Below, piece by piece: positions 11,729 through 23,341 of a stretch of DNA of 64,000 nucleotides. A program made the position numbers and the translations under genes. The notes beneath the pieces were generated by a model. It saw nothing but the letters and a program-made list of their open reading frames with translations, had not been told where the DNA came from and did not search any database. Origin of the DNA: Zarea fungicola (taxonomy: Eukaryota; Ascomycota; Sordariomycetes; Hypocreales; Cordycipitaceae); the NCBI GenBank assembly GCA_900169235.1, contig FWCC01000159.1:23143-87142 (forward strand), in the 5' to 3' direction. The stretch's first letter is position 1; each line of letters starts with the position of its first letter.

Positions 11729-12687
11729 ATGCCGTCTCGACTGCTCGCCCCGAATGCCATTTCGGCTGCCACACGACCCAGCGGCGCGCAATCACTGACA
11801 GCGTGCCTCGCCAGACTATCCATCCAGCAAACGACGACGACGACGCAACACGCCCGCCATGTCTCGATTCTCGCCAGCCTCGCCCCCAACAAGGGCGCCG
11901 TCAAGGAGAGGAAGCGCGTCGGACGCGGCCCTTCCTCTGGCCACGGCAAGACGTCGGGACGGGGTCACAAGGGCCAAGGCCAGCACGGCAAGGTGAATGC
12001 TTGGTTTCAGGGTGGTCAGACGCCGTTGATTGTGAAGCACGGTCGAAAGGGATTTACCAATTGGTGGGTTTAACTTTATTCTCCTCGCAAATTGAGATTA
12101 TTTTTTTTATGCTAATAAAAAACAGGCGCGCACCGCAAATGTCCCAAGTCAACCTCGACCAGATCCAGTCCTGGATCGACCAGGGCCGCCTCGACGCCCG
12201 CCACCAAATCACCCCCAAGGAGCTCATCGAGAGCGGCCTCGTCGGCAGCGTGAAAGACGGCGTCAAGATCCTCTCCCGCGGCGCCGAGTGCCTGAAGCAG
12301 CCCATTGACGTCATGGTCTCGCGCGTGTCCGGCTCGGCCATTGCCGCCATCGAGGCTGCGGGCGGCCGCGTGGTGACGAGGTACTACACCAAGCAGGCCA
12401 TCAAGCACCTCCTCACGGGCGAGTCGGTCAACACGAGCACGCCGCTGCCCGTTGGGAAAGAGCATGTGGCGGGCGTGCTGGCGGCGGCAAAGGGGTTTCG
12501 GTACAGGCTGCCGGATCCGACCGGCCGTGAGGATATCGAGTACTACCGCGACCCGGCGCATCGGGGTTATCTGAGCCACCAGCTGCAGCCGGGCGAGTCG
12601 CCTAGTTTGTACTATAGGGTGCCGGGCGTGGAGAAGATTAAGAGCGCGCCCAAGGAGAAGAAGATTGTGGAGGAGACGTTGTGGTAA
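11729..12687 (+). CDS. MRPL10: mitochondrial large-subunit ribosomal protein uL15m
   Basis: Two exons (11729-12063, 12126-12687) encode 298 residues. The N-terminus (first ~45 residues) is rich in Arg, Ser, Thr and Ala with no acidic residues, as in mitochondrial targeting sequences. Then comes the bacterial-type L15 signature: [23 protein letters not shown] region, GGQTPL, and GRKGFTN interrupted by the intron. The L15 core continues with [11 protein letters not shown], an [18 protein letters not shown] block and a Val-Ser/Ala-x-Ser-Ala-Ile-Glu-Ala-Gly-type stretch, and ends in a fungal-specific basic tail. It binds 23S-type rRNA in the mitoribosome central protuberance region. The symbol follows the yeast homologue name. 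Confidence 0.93.
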
Positions 12688-14697
12688 AACACAGGCGTCG
12701 AGGGGGGATTATGGAAATGTATTACCATGGGAAAAATTACATGTACATTATATTTATTTGTACTGCCATTGTTTCATAGGCGGCTTTTTATACACTATTT
12801 TCTCATTTTCGTACTGGACTTGCAAGATTTGTACAACGCTTTTTGTTCAAGTACACTGGTGAATTGGACACGACGGAGATCCAAATTCAACCGGATACTC
12901 CTTTGCCGCCGATTCCTTGGCAGCTTCGGGGTCTGGACCGGTATGCAGCGGGCTGTACTTGGCGACGACAAGATCTGGTAAAGCATCCTGAAGCTGCCAG
13001 CAATGACTGTGCAAGGATGGGCTCCTTTTAGATGATTCCTGGCCAGACCGAGACGGGCAGAAGATGCCGCGATTTCAGTTCCAACTATGCAATTTGGCGT
13101 GCAATTTGGCGAGCATACTAATCGGTGGCTAACGGAAGCTGCCGCAGGAAGGCAAAGCCGCCTTTCTTCTTCGCGGCATACCCGGCATCGGATATTCCGA
13201 AATCACTTGCACATAACTCCGAGCCCGGGCTATGTTTATAATTGTCCGTCTGGCTGACTATATCTGCTGGATTAATAACTCAAGTGAACCGATACTCCTT
13301 TCATTTCCTTTTGCACTGCTGGGCTCGACGATACCCTACAAGTTCGTGCCATGGAGCCCAATCTGGACCACCATTTTCCATGTGGCGCACTGCTGACGGG
13401 CGACTGCAACGCCGCCGGGTTGAACATGGCATGTTAGTATTCAAGATATTATGGGGATTACGACTTGGCGGTAGTTTGCGATTTCACCAGGAAAGCTGAG
13501 TATTTCTCGATCATGGCGGAAAGACCAGATAACCACCACTTATTCTGCACGCCCTTCCCGGATGACGGTTGGTGAAATTGGAGGTTCCCCTTGAGGAAGG
13601 TGTCATGTCATCTTACAAAGTCTATTCTAACAAGGGCGTTGAGGCATATGCAATATAGGAGTAGTTCGTCTGGGAGTGCCCTGCGCTATGTAACCACGTT
13701 GCTAGCTCTCCCTCTAGTTTATTTTCATGGTTACATTTCCTTAGGAGACAATATATGTAGGGCTCTGGGAAGTTTATTCTCTGTGCATCTCTGCTGGCGG
13801 TGCGATTTGGCTGGCTATTTTCTGGGCGAGTTGTTCATGAGCGTGCCAACACTAGTTCATCGGAAGTGAGCCACTTGTCTCCCAACTCTATTATTGCGCT
13901 TTTGTTTCATCTCCGCCAAATATAGTGTCATGGTGTAACAAACATTCCATAATTCTAATCATGACTCGAGACAGAAACCAACACCCCACTTGCCTTGTGT
14001 GTCTTTGGCTTGGTTGGAGGAGAAATACCCTAGCAGCCACAAGTCAGGTAGACTGTCGATCATAAAGCCACTTCACGCCTCAGGGGTACCTGATCGACAA
14101 GGATACTTTCTACTCGGAGAAAAAACAGCCTTCCATTCCTACCCCAACGTAGTATATTCTTTCATTCAGCATTCAACATCCATCCCCTTCTTCTTCCGTA
14201 GACGTGAATCCAAAGGTGCGCAGAAGAAATACGTATGCAAGCCTAGACAACCAGAAACATACATCTTCAATCGGCACAACCTTCAGCCAACGGCTTTTGT
14301 CAGGAACTGCCTAAAACGGCCGCCAAGATAAGCGCTATGGGGATCCGTCAAGCCCACCAATGTTGATGTGGGATGACTGCCGTGCCACAAGGATAAAAAT
14401 GGAGAGAAATCTTTCTAAAATCTAGAGTAAGCGCCCAATTTCCACCGAGAAATGGCAAAATGCCCGGACTGGAATGCCACCAGGTCTCTAGTCTCTGCAT
14501 CATGAGTGGCTGTGGTTGGACGAGACCGGGAGAACCGGGAGAACCGGGGAGGGCTTCTTTCGTGTCTTGGACTGATATAACTTGAATCTGGTTGCAGCAT
14601 TTCTTTTTATTGTCCGACGCGGTCCATGCTCACCTGTTCTTCACTCTTTCTTTTCTTTGCAATCATATACACTCACACTCATTTCTAGACGCCTACG
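12688..14697. other. intergenic spacer upstream of chitinase gene
   Basis: Two kilobases with no gene supported on either strand. Close to the chitinase start there is a tandem repeat of accgggagaa (14523-14551) and an AT-rich TATA-like stretch (near 14573-14580) about 120 bases before the ATG. Confidence 0.5.
14523..14551. repeat. short tandem repeat (ccgggagaa unit) in chitinase promoter
   Basis: Almost three copies of a 10-base unit ccgggagaac sit about 150 bases upstream of the chitinase ATG. G-rich tandem units in this position could bind a regulator, but nothing in the sequence shows that they do. Confidence 0.55.
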
Positions 14698-15885
14698 ATG
14701 CGTTTCAGTCATCTTCTTGCTGCCGCCGCCGGCCTGGTGTCGGCCGCGGAGGCTCTTGTTACCGTGGGCTACTACCCATCATGGAACGAGAGTGCCGTCG
14801 AGGGCGCCGACCTCTCCCCCTACTCGCACATCAACATTGCTTTTGGCATCCCCACGACCGAAGGCGGCATCTACTACGACGAGTCCCTCTTTGCGCCCAT
14901 TGTCGGCAAGATCCACGCCCATGGGGCCAAGGCCATCTTTTCCATTGGCGGCTGGACCGGCTCCGCCAACTTTTCCGATATCCTGAAGGACCAGGCCAAG
15001 ACGGCCAAGTTCACCACCACCCTGGTCAGCTGGGTCAAGAAGCACAACCTGGACGGTCTCGACTTTGACTGGGAGTACCCGGGCCGGGGCGGCAATACGT
15101 GCAACATCTTTGACGCCGCGCACGACACGGACAACTTCCTCACCTTCCTCACCACGCTCCGCAAGCAGCTGGACGCACACTACGGCCCGAAGCGCAAGGC
15201 CATCACGCTCGCCGTCGCCGTGACGCCCTTCCAGGGTCCCAACGGCACCCTTACTGATGTCTCCCCGTTTGCCCGCGTCGTCGACTTTATCAACCTGATG
15301 CAGTACGACATCAACGGCCTCTGGAACCCCCAGACGGGACCCAACGCGCCCCTCAACTTTGAGGCGGGCAAGCTGGCGCAGGTCTCGTTCGCCTCGGCCA
15401 TTGACGCCTGGACCGGCGCCGGGTTCCCCGCGAGACAGCTCGTGGCCGGGCTCGCGTTTTACGGCCGCTCCGCCAAGGCGCTCGTCAACATGGCGCTGGA
15501 GCCGACCAACCAGTACCAGAACCAGAGCCAGGTGGTGGTCAAGGGCGACCGCGACGACATCATCGCCACAGACGAGTGCGCGGGCACCACGGGCTACAGC
15601 GGCGTGTGGAAGTACAAGAACCTCCGCACCGAGGGTCCCCTCAAGGGGCCGACCACGACAGGATCCGGCTGGCAGAGGCAGCTTGATCCCGTTTCGCAGA
15701 CGCCGTGGCTGTTCAACACCCAGTCCATGGTTTTCATCTCGTATGATGACGTGGTCAGTATCGGGAAAAAGGCTCAGTATGCCAAGAAGAAGGGCCTGGC
15801 GGGCGTCATGGTCTGGTCGCTGGACAATGATTACCACAACGAGCTGATTAATGCGGCCAAGGTTAATTGGGGCGGGTACTATTAG
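14698..15885 (+). CDS. secreted GH18 chitinase
   Basis: A single exon encodes 395 residues. A signal peptide is visible at residues 1-19 (MRFSHLLAAAAGLVSAAEA). One glycoside hydrolase family 18 TIM barrel follows: the SIGGW strand at 82-86, then the catalytic DxxDxDxE strand with Asp119, Asp122, Asp124 and the proton donor Glu126. The MxYD motif (MQYDINGLW) and the C-terminal VWSLDND strand with its conserved Trp are also present. There is no carbohydrate-binding module or Ser/Thr-rich tail, so it is a compact single-domain secreted enzyme that should hydrolyse chitin for nutrition, wall remodelling or attack on insects or fungi. Codon use is strongly C-ending, as in well-expressed genes. The start is the only ATG giving a complete signal peptide. 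Confidence 0.95.
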   Translation: MRFSHLLAAAAGLVSAAEALVTVGYYPSWNESAVEGADLSPYSHINIAFGIPTTEGGIYYDESLFAPIVGKIHAHGAKAIFSIGGWTGSANFSDILKDQAKTAKFTTTLVSWVKKHNLDGLDFDWEYPGRGGNTCNIFDAAHDTDNFLTFLTTLRKQLDAHYGPKRKAITLAVAVTPFQGPNGTLTDVSPFARVVDFINLMQYDINGLWNPQTGPNAPLNFEAGKLAQVSFASAIDAWTGAGFPARQLVAGLAFYGRSAKALVNMALEPTNQYQNQSQVVVKGDRDDIIATDECAGTTGYSGVWKYKNLRTEGPLKGPTTTGSGWQRQLDPVSQTPWLFNTQSMVFISYDDVVSIGKKAQYAKKKGLAGVMVWSLDNDYHNELINAAKVNWGGYY

Positions 15886-16395
15886 CTGCAATGGTTCCAG
15901 ACAAATAAATCTGGGTTGTATTTTTTAGAAGAGGTTGAAACCACTTTTGGCAGCTACATATAGACTTGAAACTACCTTGGATTAGGATAATTAAAGTTAA
16001 TCCTCGCCTCTATTGTTGAAAAATAGTGATGAAATAACTTGATTAGGTTTATAGTGTGCAGTATCTCTATTTTAATATGAACTTGCAAGTACAACACCTA
16101 AAATCGAAATTTGGAACTTGGAGAACATCTTTACTTTCAGTCCTGCGGTTCCGTCTACCGTTTCTGTTATTTTGGCTTCGATTATTATACATATCTTCTA
16201 CATTTCCCCATTCTCACACTCCTCATTAGCATTCAATTCGAGTTAAAGGGTGACGGCAAGGCTTTATATGTGATTGGTGCGCTCAGTGACCCACATCCGG
16301 ACATATAGGCAACTCCCTTATTACGGCGCTGGCTGGTTCCGTTTCGTGGAATCCATCTCGCACAAACGACAGAGTGCTGTCACACCGCAGTAATA
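15886..16395. other. intergenic spacer, no gene seen
   Basis: AT-rich half-kilobase between the chitinase and the next regulator, both on the plus strand. It presumably holds the chitinase 3' end and the regulator promoter; no motif stands out. Confidence 0.5.
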
Positions 16396-18222
16396 ATGGC
16401 CATTTTTCATAATCTTACTTCACGTGCCAAGCTTCGCTCCGTGGACGGCTGCTGGACTTGCCGGGTGCGCCGGAAGAAGTGCTCCGAGACCCGTCCAGTC
16501 TGCGATGAGTGCAGAGCACTGCGCATCACATGCCATTTCCAGAAAGAGAAGCCGGATTGGGCGGATGGGGGCGTCAAACAAAAGGCCATGATGGACAAGA
16601 TCAAGGCGGATGTCAAGGCACAGGCTCATGCTGGCCGAAGACCGTGGCAGGAGCGCGCAGCCGCGCCGCGAGGGCTGGACGGACCCCCCCTGGCTGCTGG
16701 AGCGGATGAGCTGGACCATTCTACGCCGAGCAGCGGCACGAGGACGACTGGATCTGACGCTGGCATCGCCGGATACCGCGCAGGTACGGAATCAACTTCT
16801 GATGCGGAAGGGGGGTCCCATTGGATCTCTCCCACCGATGCGGCGTGGCCGGGTACGGGACGGACCCGCGTGGCGCACCCGACAAGAGCGCAGGACAAGG
16901 AACTGCATCTCCTCATGATGTACGTCGATTACATTTTCCCGTACCTGTTCCCGCATTACCGCCCACCGATGCTAGCGGGCGGGCGGCGCTGGATAGTGCA
17001 CGTCCTCGAGAGCAACAAGTCGGTCAATCACAGCGCCATGTCCCTCGCCGGCTACTTCTGCGCCGTGGCCATCACTAACGGGGACAAGGTGCACGAGGAG
17101 TGCACGACGGTGATGGCGGGCGAGGTAGGCCAGCAGGTGTGCCTCGGCCTCCAGGAGCTGCAAAAGGATCTGGAAATCGTCAACGCGAGGAACAGGCAGG
17201 CGGGAACGGAAGAGCGACTGGTCGTGATGCAAGGTATTCTCCAGATGCTGTGCTTTGACGTTGCCACCTCGATCAGCGGGAACTGGAAGCTGCACCTCGA
17301 TGCCGCCCTTGATGTCTTTGCCCAGCTTCTACCCAACCCAAGGGAGTGGGTGGCGCTGATTGATGACTTGTACAGCCCCAATTGGCCGACTGAGGAGGGA
17401 GTACCGAGGCCATGGGCCGCGAATCAAGCGGCGGTACGCTTCTTTACGGCAATGGTCATTTACATGGATGTCATGTCGTGCGTCACGCTTGGCATCGCAC
17501 CGCGCCTGGCACATTACCATGAAAGCGTCATTCCCAGAGATCAGTCATATGACAGGAGGCTTGAGCCGCTGTCTCCGGGCCCTCTGTTTCTCGAAGAGTT
17601 CTTTGGTTTGCCTAATTGGGTGGTAAGGACGATTGGCGATGTGGCTGCCCTGGAGAGCTGGAAACAAGCACAAAAATTGTCTAGCTCACTGTCGGTGACG
17701 GAGCTCGCATCACGCGGACTCGCTCTTTCAGAACGTATAAAGCGAGGTATTGAAAGTTTAGAGCACCAGTCGACAGAAAAACAAAGTGCGTCTCTGTTTT
17801 TATTCCTGGATCCAGACAGCATGCACGGCAACTATCAGCGTCAGCAGGTGGATTACCAACACATCTGGCTGCTCGCCACGTTGAGCTATTTGCACGTTGT
17901 TGTGTCGGGATGGCAGACGTCCAACCGTGAGATTCGTGAATGCGTGTCCAAAGCAGCTGAATTACTGTCGCAGATTCCCGCTGGATCCTGCGTCAAGACG
18001 CTGGCATGGCCGCTCTGTGTATGCGCCTGCATGTGTGCACCGGAAGAGGAGGATGGGTTTCGGCAGCTACTGCGGTCCATGTCGGACTTGCACATGTTTG
18101 GATCTATACAAAAAGTCGTCATGGTGGTTGAGAATGTCTGGTCTCGGCGGAGCGAGGTAGATGATAACTGGACGGTAGGTAAATGCTTGAATATTCTTGG
18201 TTTCGGCGTCTTGCTCGCATAG
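16396..18222 (+). CDS. Zn(II)2Cys6 transcription factor
   Basis: An intronless frame of 608 residues. The cluster sits at Cys 19, 22, 29, 36, 39 and 46 (GCWTCRVRRKKC...CDECRALRITC). This is followed by the HFQKEKPDWADGG segment seen in a large group of fungal regulators that end in a Leu-rich helix. Residues ~80-160 are low-complexity (Gly/Ser/Thr/Arg). The regulatory domain starts near LMMYVDYIFPYLFPHYRP, which fits the Fungal_trans_2 type, and the last residues (CLNILGFGVLLA) match the usual C-terminal helix of that group. It is full length. It lies directly downstream of the chitinase gene on the same strand, but nothing ties it to chitinase control. Confidence 0.9.
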   Translation: MAIFHNLTSRAKLRSVDGCWTCRVRRKKCSETRPVCDECRALRITCHFQKEKPDWADGGVKQKAMMDKIKADVKAQAHAGRRPWQERAAAPRGLDGPPLAAGADELDHSTPSSGTRTTGSDAGIAGYRAGTESTSDAEGGSHWISPTDAAWPGTGRTRVAHPTRAQDKELHLLMMYVDYIFPYLFPHYRPPMLAGGRRWIVHVLESNKSVNHSAMSLAGYFCAVAITNGDKVHEECTTVMAGEVGQQVCLGLQELQKDLEIVNARNRQAGTEERLVVMQGILQMLCFDVATSISGNWKLHLDAALDVFAQLLPNPREWVALIDDLYSPNWPTEEGVPRPWAANQAAVRFFTAMVIYMDVMSCVTLGIAPRLAHYHESVIPRDQSYDRRLEPLSPGPLFLEEFFGLPNWVVRTIGDVAALESWKQAQKLSSSLSVTELASRGLALSERIKRGIESLEHQSTEKQSASLFLFLDPDSMHGNYQRQQVDYQHIWLLATLSYLHVVVSGWQTSNREIRECVSKAAELLSQIPAGSCVKTLAWPLCVCACMCAPEEEDGFRQLLRSMSDLHMFGSIQKVVMVVENVWSRRSEVDDNWTVGKCLNILGFGVLLA

Positions 18223-19000
18223 GCTTTTGAAGGGCGTTTGGTTCTATGATACAATGACTGTCACTTTTCCTGTAATTTACCTTGATACCATTGGGAAATA
18301 CACATTTTACAGAACAGAACAAAGCTTTAGAATTGAATGCAGCCGGACTAGTTGGGGTTCGCTGTGTAAACCAGGTTGCATCCCATGCTGGACAAATGCC
18401 AATTACAGACAGGAATAATGCCTAACCCATTAATTAATTAGCTTACATGAATGTATTGTCTATTTTAATCTACTCTAAAAAGTCTCCGACCGTAAATTAT
18501 GAGCTGTGGAAAAGTTGTGTAGCTCAAAGTGGTCGACTATATTGGACACTGGCCATGATGTAGCGATGTACCGCCAGAGAGGCCGTCGTCAAGGCGAAAC
18601 AGCACTGTAGGTTTGGCCAAGAACAATTAAAATCCTTTCAAGTACAAGTTTCCTTACCGACCTCAATGAGACACTCAATAACTAGATAGATTGCCTGCTC
18701 GATGCAGGACTCGTCGTTGCTAGAACATCATGAGTGGCTTTGGTGTAAGTCGCCTAACTAAACTGTTGCTGTAATTTTTCATGACCTCCTCATCGCTACC
18801 CAAGAGGCCGCTATGCGGAAATAGATTTCACGAAGAACTGGATAATGCCCGACCGTGTGATTTATATGCACAGCTGTAAACCACCACTGTCTCTATGCAA
18901 GACTGACAATCTCGACTGAGGCTGACTGGATCAGAGGAAGGAGTGCATAAATAGTTGAGATGAAGCAAGTATCTGAACTAGATTCTAGAAATACATTCCT
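18223..19000. other. intergenic spacer between convergent genes
   Basis: Nearly 0.8 kb between the 3' ends of the plus-strand regulator and the minus-strand SET gene. AT-rich, with no coding signal. Confidence 0.5.
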
Positions 19001-20265
19001 CTACAGAATGACAGTTTGAGAAGCTTTGACATCCTGCATACGTGCTCGCATCCAACAGTCTTCCAGCTCGGGCTCCAAGGTCAGCTGCTCAAGTTCATCC
19101 AGTCCCAGGCCGTCCAGCTCGTGAACCATGACTTCCTCATTCAGGTTACCTATTTCAATGGCATGGTGCGCATGCCGTATTGTCTCCCAGCGGTTTCCAT
19201 GAGCACAATGGGTGAGCGCAGCCAGCCACGCCGCCTGGCCGGCGTACGAGTGCATTCTCTCCTGCTCGTAGACGGCGACAAGAGTGTCTGCCATCTGGGG
19301 CGACACACTCGCCCAGCCGTCCTCGTCATAGAGCGATCGCAACTCGTCAATCAACTCCAGTCGGCTGTCAGACAAGTAGCTTTGCCGATCAGACAGCGTG
19401 CAAGCGCTGCACGAGCAAGGGAAGCCCCAGGTATCGCTGAGACTCTCGACTCGCTCGTCGCGACTGAGATGCGGGTCAATGTATGTGATGGAGATTTCAC
19501 TCCCGGCTGGGATTGTCGTTGTCGCGACCACTGTGTGCTTCATGGTGCTTGCGTCAAAATGGTAGTCTGCGTTTGGGCGGCAGTCGTGGTTCATTCGCTG
19601 AAGGGGTTGTTAGTTAACTTGCGCATAGTTGGGCGCTCAACTTGACTTACAGCGATTTCTGGAAACAGAGCGGCGAAGCTAGTGCCACCGATTTCCACGT
19701 CAAAGACATTAACGTCGATTCGTCCCATAACCAGGTCACTACCATCAGGGCGGCATAGCTCCCAAAACAGCTTCTGCGTCGGGACTGGCAGTCCACCAAC
19801 GGCGGCTCGTGACCACTTGGGCCGGTCTGGTAGATCGTCATCCAGAAGGAGGATGGGCGTATTCGAGAATATGGTGTCGCCCCTGTGCAGTGTCTTCTTG
19901 GCGATTAGTCCGCGTCCTTTGCCTGGTATCTCGCGTTCTTCATATATCGTGGACCAAGATTCATTGGGATCTGGCGCCAAGGATGGCAGATTCCCAAAGG
20001 CTTCTATCCTCTCTGGTGTTGTTAGAATAGATATGCCCCTGCCGCCAGCAAACTCCTCTAGCGCATACAAATGGAACTGTGGAGTGCTTGAGTTTCCCTC
20101 TGTCTTTGGAGGATATAGCATCGGAAATTCATATCCTGTTCCAATCATGGGCAAAATCTGAAGGGGGGTGTGTTTGAGAAGATCGCATTGCCCCGTCCAA
20201 TGCGAGTGAGACAGCGATGCCGCCACAAGTATGGCCATCGACACTTGGTGGATTGAGCGGCCCAT
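19001..20265 (-). CDS. SET-domain protein with hydrophobic N-terminus
   Basis: Two exons on the minus strand (20265-19651, 19597-19001; GTAAGT...CAG intron, phase 0) give 403 residues. The SET domain begins with EIPGKGRGLIAKKTLHRGD, continues to the substrate/AdoMet motif NHDCRPNA (across the splice) and an ITYID strand, and is closed by the post-SET cysteines in FPCSCSACT. This is the SMYD/SET5-like split type found in many fungal proteins of unknown substrate. The N-terminus (MGRSIHQVSMAILVAASLSH) looks like a signal peptide. A longer frame reaches an ATG at 20511, but its extra 82 residues have no recognisable character, so I chose 20265. Histone or other lysine methylation is inferred; a secreted-type start would argue against a nuclear role. 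Confidence 0.82.
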
Positions 20266-21124
20266 TTTCTCCCTCAAGCCGTATACACGCTGGTAAAATG
20301 CGTAAAATTGCGAAGAAGTAGAGACAATGGCGGCAATAAGTGATTTCAGTGCAAGCTTAGAACCTATACAAGGGGTGCTTGTCGACGTTTTGTAGTGATG
20401 AATGAGTGTTAAAACAGCGTCACTTGGTTCAACCAGTATTGTGCAAATGTCGGGAAAGCCGCTTGGAATGCGAGATGTGATGAATAGATGAATATTACAA
20501 AGTCGTTGCATGTGCGACCAGGATTTTCTATTTATTCAAAGTCAGCGCCATACTAAACCAGCGAAAGCTGTGTGTGAGCTACGCTGGGGAAGGGGGAGGC
20601 GGATGAGATGTTTCATGCTGATCAGCCCAAGCACTTGTCGCAACTTCAAGATAAAACACGTTTCAACCCCCAACCCTGATAAGCATAACGGCTGAGTAGC
20701 AGATCATTGACACAACCAGGATTCAATTCTTGTCAGTCCTTGGCTCGTACTTGTTCAAACAGAACTGATTCAAAGGCATTTTCCAATTGCGGCCCTTGTC
20801 GCCTTGGCTGCCCTAAATGGAACTAACTTAACCCCTCGAGCAGTTTCGTCAATTTCGGAAGAGAAGACGCTAGGGAATTTGATCTCGCGTGTATCTGCAA
20901 GAAGTAATAATTTTGCTTTGCAGGACAGTGCTTTCAATTTTTATTACCCTCTTGGATACCGGGTTGAGACAACATCACTGGGCTTTTTTTGTGCGCCCTA
21001 CTGCCAAGATGCAGTGGTTGACAGGGAAAGTCAACTCACTCAGGTCGCTGAGCAGAAATGGCGCAGATTCATTGGAAATGAATAAATTTTAGAAATGCGA
21101 ATTCAGCACTCTTAAGCTAATCTA
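20266..21124. other. intergenic spacer / possible long 5' extension of SET gene
   Basis: The first 246 bases remain open in the SET frame. The rest up to the GFA gene is AT-rich. An open frame at 20804-21085 lacks an ATG and resembles nothing known, so it is not called. Confidence 0.45.
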
Positions 21125-21726
21125 TTACATAGGGAGCATATGCTCATACTGCTTGGGGCCAGACATGGAGTCGAGGTAGGTCCTGCGTCTCGTCGTATAC
21201 AACTCCATGTCAATCTTTGCAAAATCGGTCTGGGGATTGTCAAGGACACCGGCTTTAATAGCGCACATATCGGGGACAGCGTCTGGGACACCGAGGACGG
21301 CTACACCGCATTCAACGCAGAAGCGATGATGGTACGCCTTGCCCGAGTCACCAACGCGGCTGTAGGTCTTGAGTTTCTCCTCTCCTGTGCGTGCACCCGA
21401 TAGTTAGATAGTGATGAGACGTTGGCAGGGTAGACACGGCGTACCTTTGGTGAATTTGAGGGCCGATCTAGGCACGAGCAGGTTCAGGCTGTAGGCACTT
21501 GCAGTGCGCTTCGACTGTGTCAGCAACGTTTGAGAGTCGATTTCTTGGATTTTGTATACTCACGACCTGGCAGGGAATGCAATGGCATACAGCCACCGGA
21601 GCATTATCAGCTTGAAGCGAGTGTTAGCACACCGGGGAACTTGTTAATCTTTGGTGGAAACCCAGAGTACAGACCTTCTGCCTCGAAACGGACGGCTTCG
21701 CAAGCGCAACCTCCTGTGAAGAGCAT
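21125..21726 (-). CDS. GFA-domain zinc protein (glutathione-dependent formaldehyde-activating-like)
   Basis: Four exons on the minus strand (21726-21675, 21610-21564, 21514-21445, 21384-21125) encode 142 residues. All zinc ligands of the CENP-V/GFA fold are present: Cys7 and Cys9 in GGCACEAV, Cys26, Cys28 and Cys31 in CHCIPC, and Cys79 and Cys82 in FCVECG. The SAYSLNLLVP strand and the KTYSRVGDSGKAYHHRFC segment are typical of the fungal branch. Intron 1 contains a clear GTGCTAAC branch site. The end of exon 2 could be at CAG or, with the better donor GTGAGT, three bases later as chosen here. The family is named for formaldehyde-glutathione chemistry, but most fungal members have no proven reaction. 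Confidence 0.85.
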
Positions 21727-23341
21727 CTTGGCTGGAGGTATCTTTGTCCGGTGTCTGACTACGGTGTGGTAGAAGTGGAAGTGGTGGAAGAAGAAGTAGT
21801 GGAAGAATGCCTGTTGCTACAGAAGCTTAAGAAATGGCAACTTGAGAGTAGATCTGGTCAATTGTGGCCGGCTGTACACATTCTTATATAAAAATAATTG
21901 TTGACTTGGTGAATTTGAGAAATAGAGAGCGGGCCATGTTCCTGTCCAGCGGCATCTTCAAGAAGTCTGCGGCCCCTGTTTAGTATTTACCCGCAATGCA
22001 TCTTCATGGTTGTTTAGTGGATTAGAGCATCTGTCAAGTAGATAGGTTGAAAAGGTTAGGCGATCCCACGGCCGGAATATTATTGGATCGGTGACTGCTG
22101 GTTTTTGCGCCCACTTAACAAGCTGTACAGATCTGTTCTCCGTAGCACACTCCACAGACACTACGACACTCCATAGCAAGCGGCGAGCAGATTTGTTCCC
22201 CAGGCAATAAAAACAATCCGTCACGTTATTGTTCAGCGGCTTGGCATTGCTGTTTTCCTCCGCGGCTCGCTCACAGCGGGCGCTTTTCCCACTACGACAA
22301 GTGCCAGATTATAGCGGCTCACAGAGATCGGACCGGCAGGGTTGAAGAAGCAATGTCTTCACTAAATTATCCAAACATAAAGTCCTAAATTCATGCATAA
22401 AGCTAGCGCCCTAGTAACCTACTAAGATGGCCAATTAACTTGCTGATTGACCCGCTGGTTGGCTTGCTCACTCACTCGCTTGTTTATCTTGTGGTAACTC
22501 CGAAGGCTGGGTCGCAGTGTTAAAAGTTATTTACTGACAACAGTACAGGAAGATGCGAAAATTTTATAATAAGCTACGGAGCTTAACCCAGAATCGCAGA
22601 TACGGCCTGTATATCCCGTACTACTTTCGCAACTCTAGCATTGACTACATTCGGGATGAGTCTGAAACAGTTTACAACCCCAGGCACCCCTTCAAGCATT
22701 CACCCAAACTAGCCCAAGTGGGCCAGTCTAGAGTCGGGAAGTGGCAAGGGTTCGTCCATCCTGTTTCATTTTTGAGTGTGCCGAGCATGTATTTATAGTC
22801 ATTGGGGTAAAGACATTGGGGTACGAAAAGAAAAACAACAAAACAAGTAAAGATCGCTTTAGACTCTATTGCAATTCACACTGCTCCATGTTATCGAGAA
22901 TGGAATGGATGCCAACAGCACCCCAGAGGTGCGGTACCGGCGCTGCTTCCCCACAAAGTCGTAAGACGCGTGCCGACACTCCGCGTCTTGGTTCTCCGCC
23001 TGCCATTGAGATGCTTTCCTGTCGCAAAGCAAAGTGTGGGGACTGTCAATTGATGTGCAGTAGAACTTTACATGTTGCCGATACTCCGCCTCTTTGCTCG
23101 TTAATTACACTCTCATTTGGTGATGGCGTATTTAGCTGCTCACAAGATCCAAAAAGGCCGTGATCCGAATCATGCCAGACACCGACTGACCAATCCAAGT
23201 GGCTAGTTTATTTGCTCTGTGGGGTGACGCATTATGTATATATTTGTTTGAGAGAACTGGCACTTGCTGTAAAAGTTACGCATTTTGCTGAATCTCATAT
23301 AGCAGAGTAATAATCATTTTCAGACTGCGACTTGCATCAAA
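21727..23341. other. intergenic spacer between divergent genes
   Basis: This 1.6-kb spacer separates the 5' ends of the GFA gene (minus) and the GH5 gene (plus), so it contains both promoters. A GAAGTGG-type purine repeat lies near 21770-21810. No gene is supported. Confidence 0.5.

Noticed and set aside
14779..15891. 370-codon minus-strand open frame opposite the chitinase gene
   Set aside because: It is a shadow frame produced by strong GC bias at third positions of the chitinase codons; it shows no domain and covers the same DNA.
20804..21085. 93-codon plus-strand frame between the SET and GFA genes
   Set aside because: It has no ATG, no family resemblance, and lies in the AT-rich 3' flank of the GFA gene.
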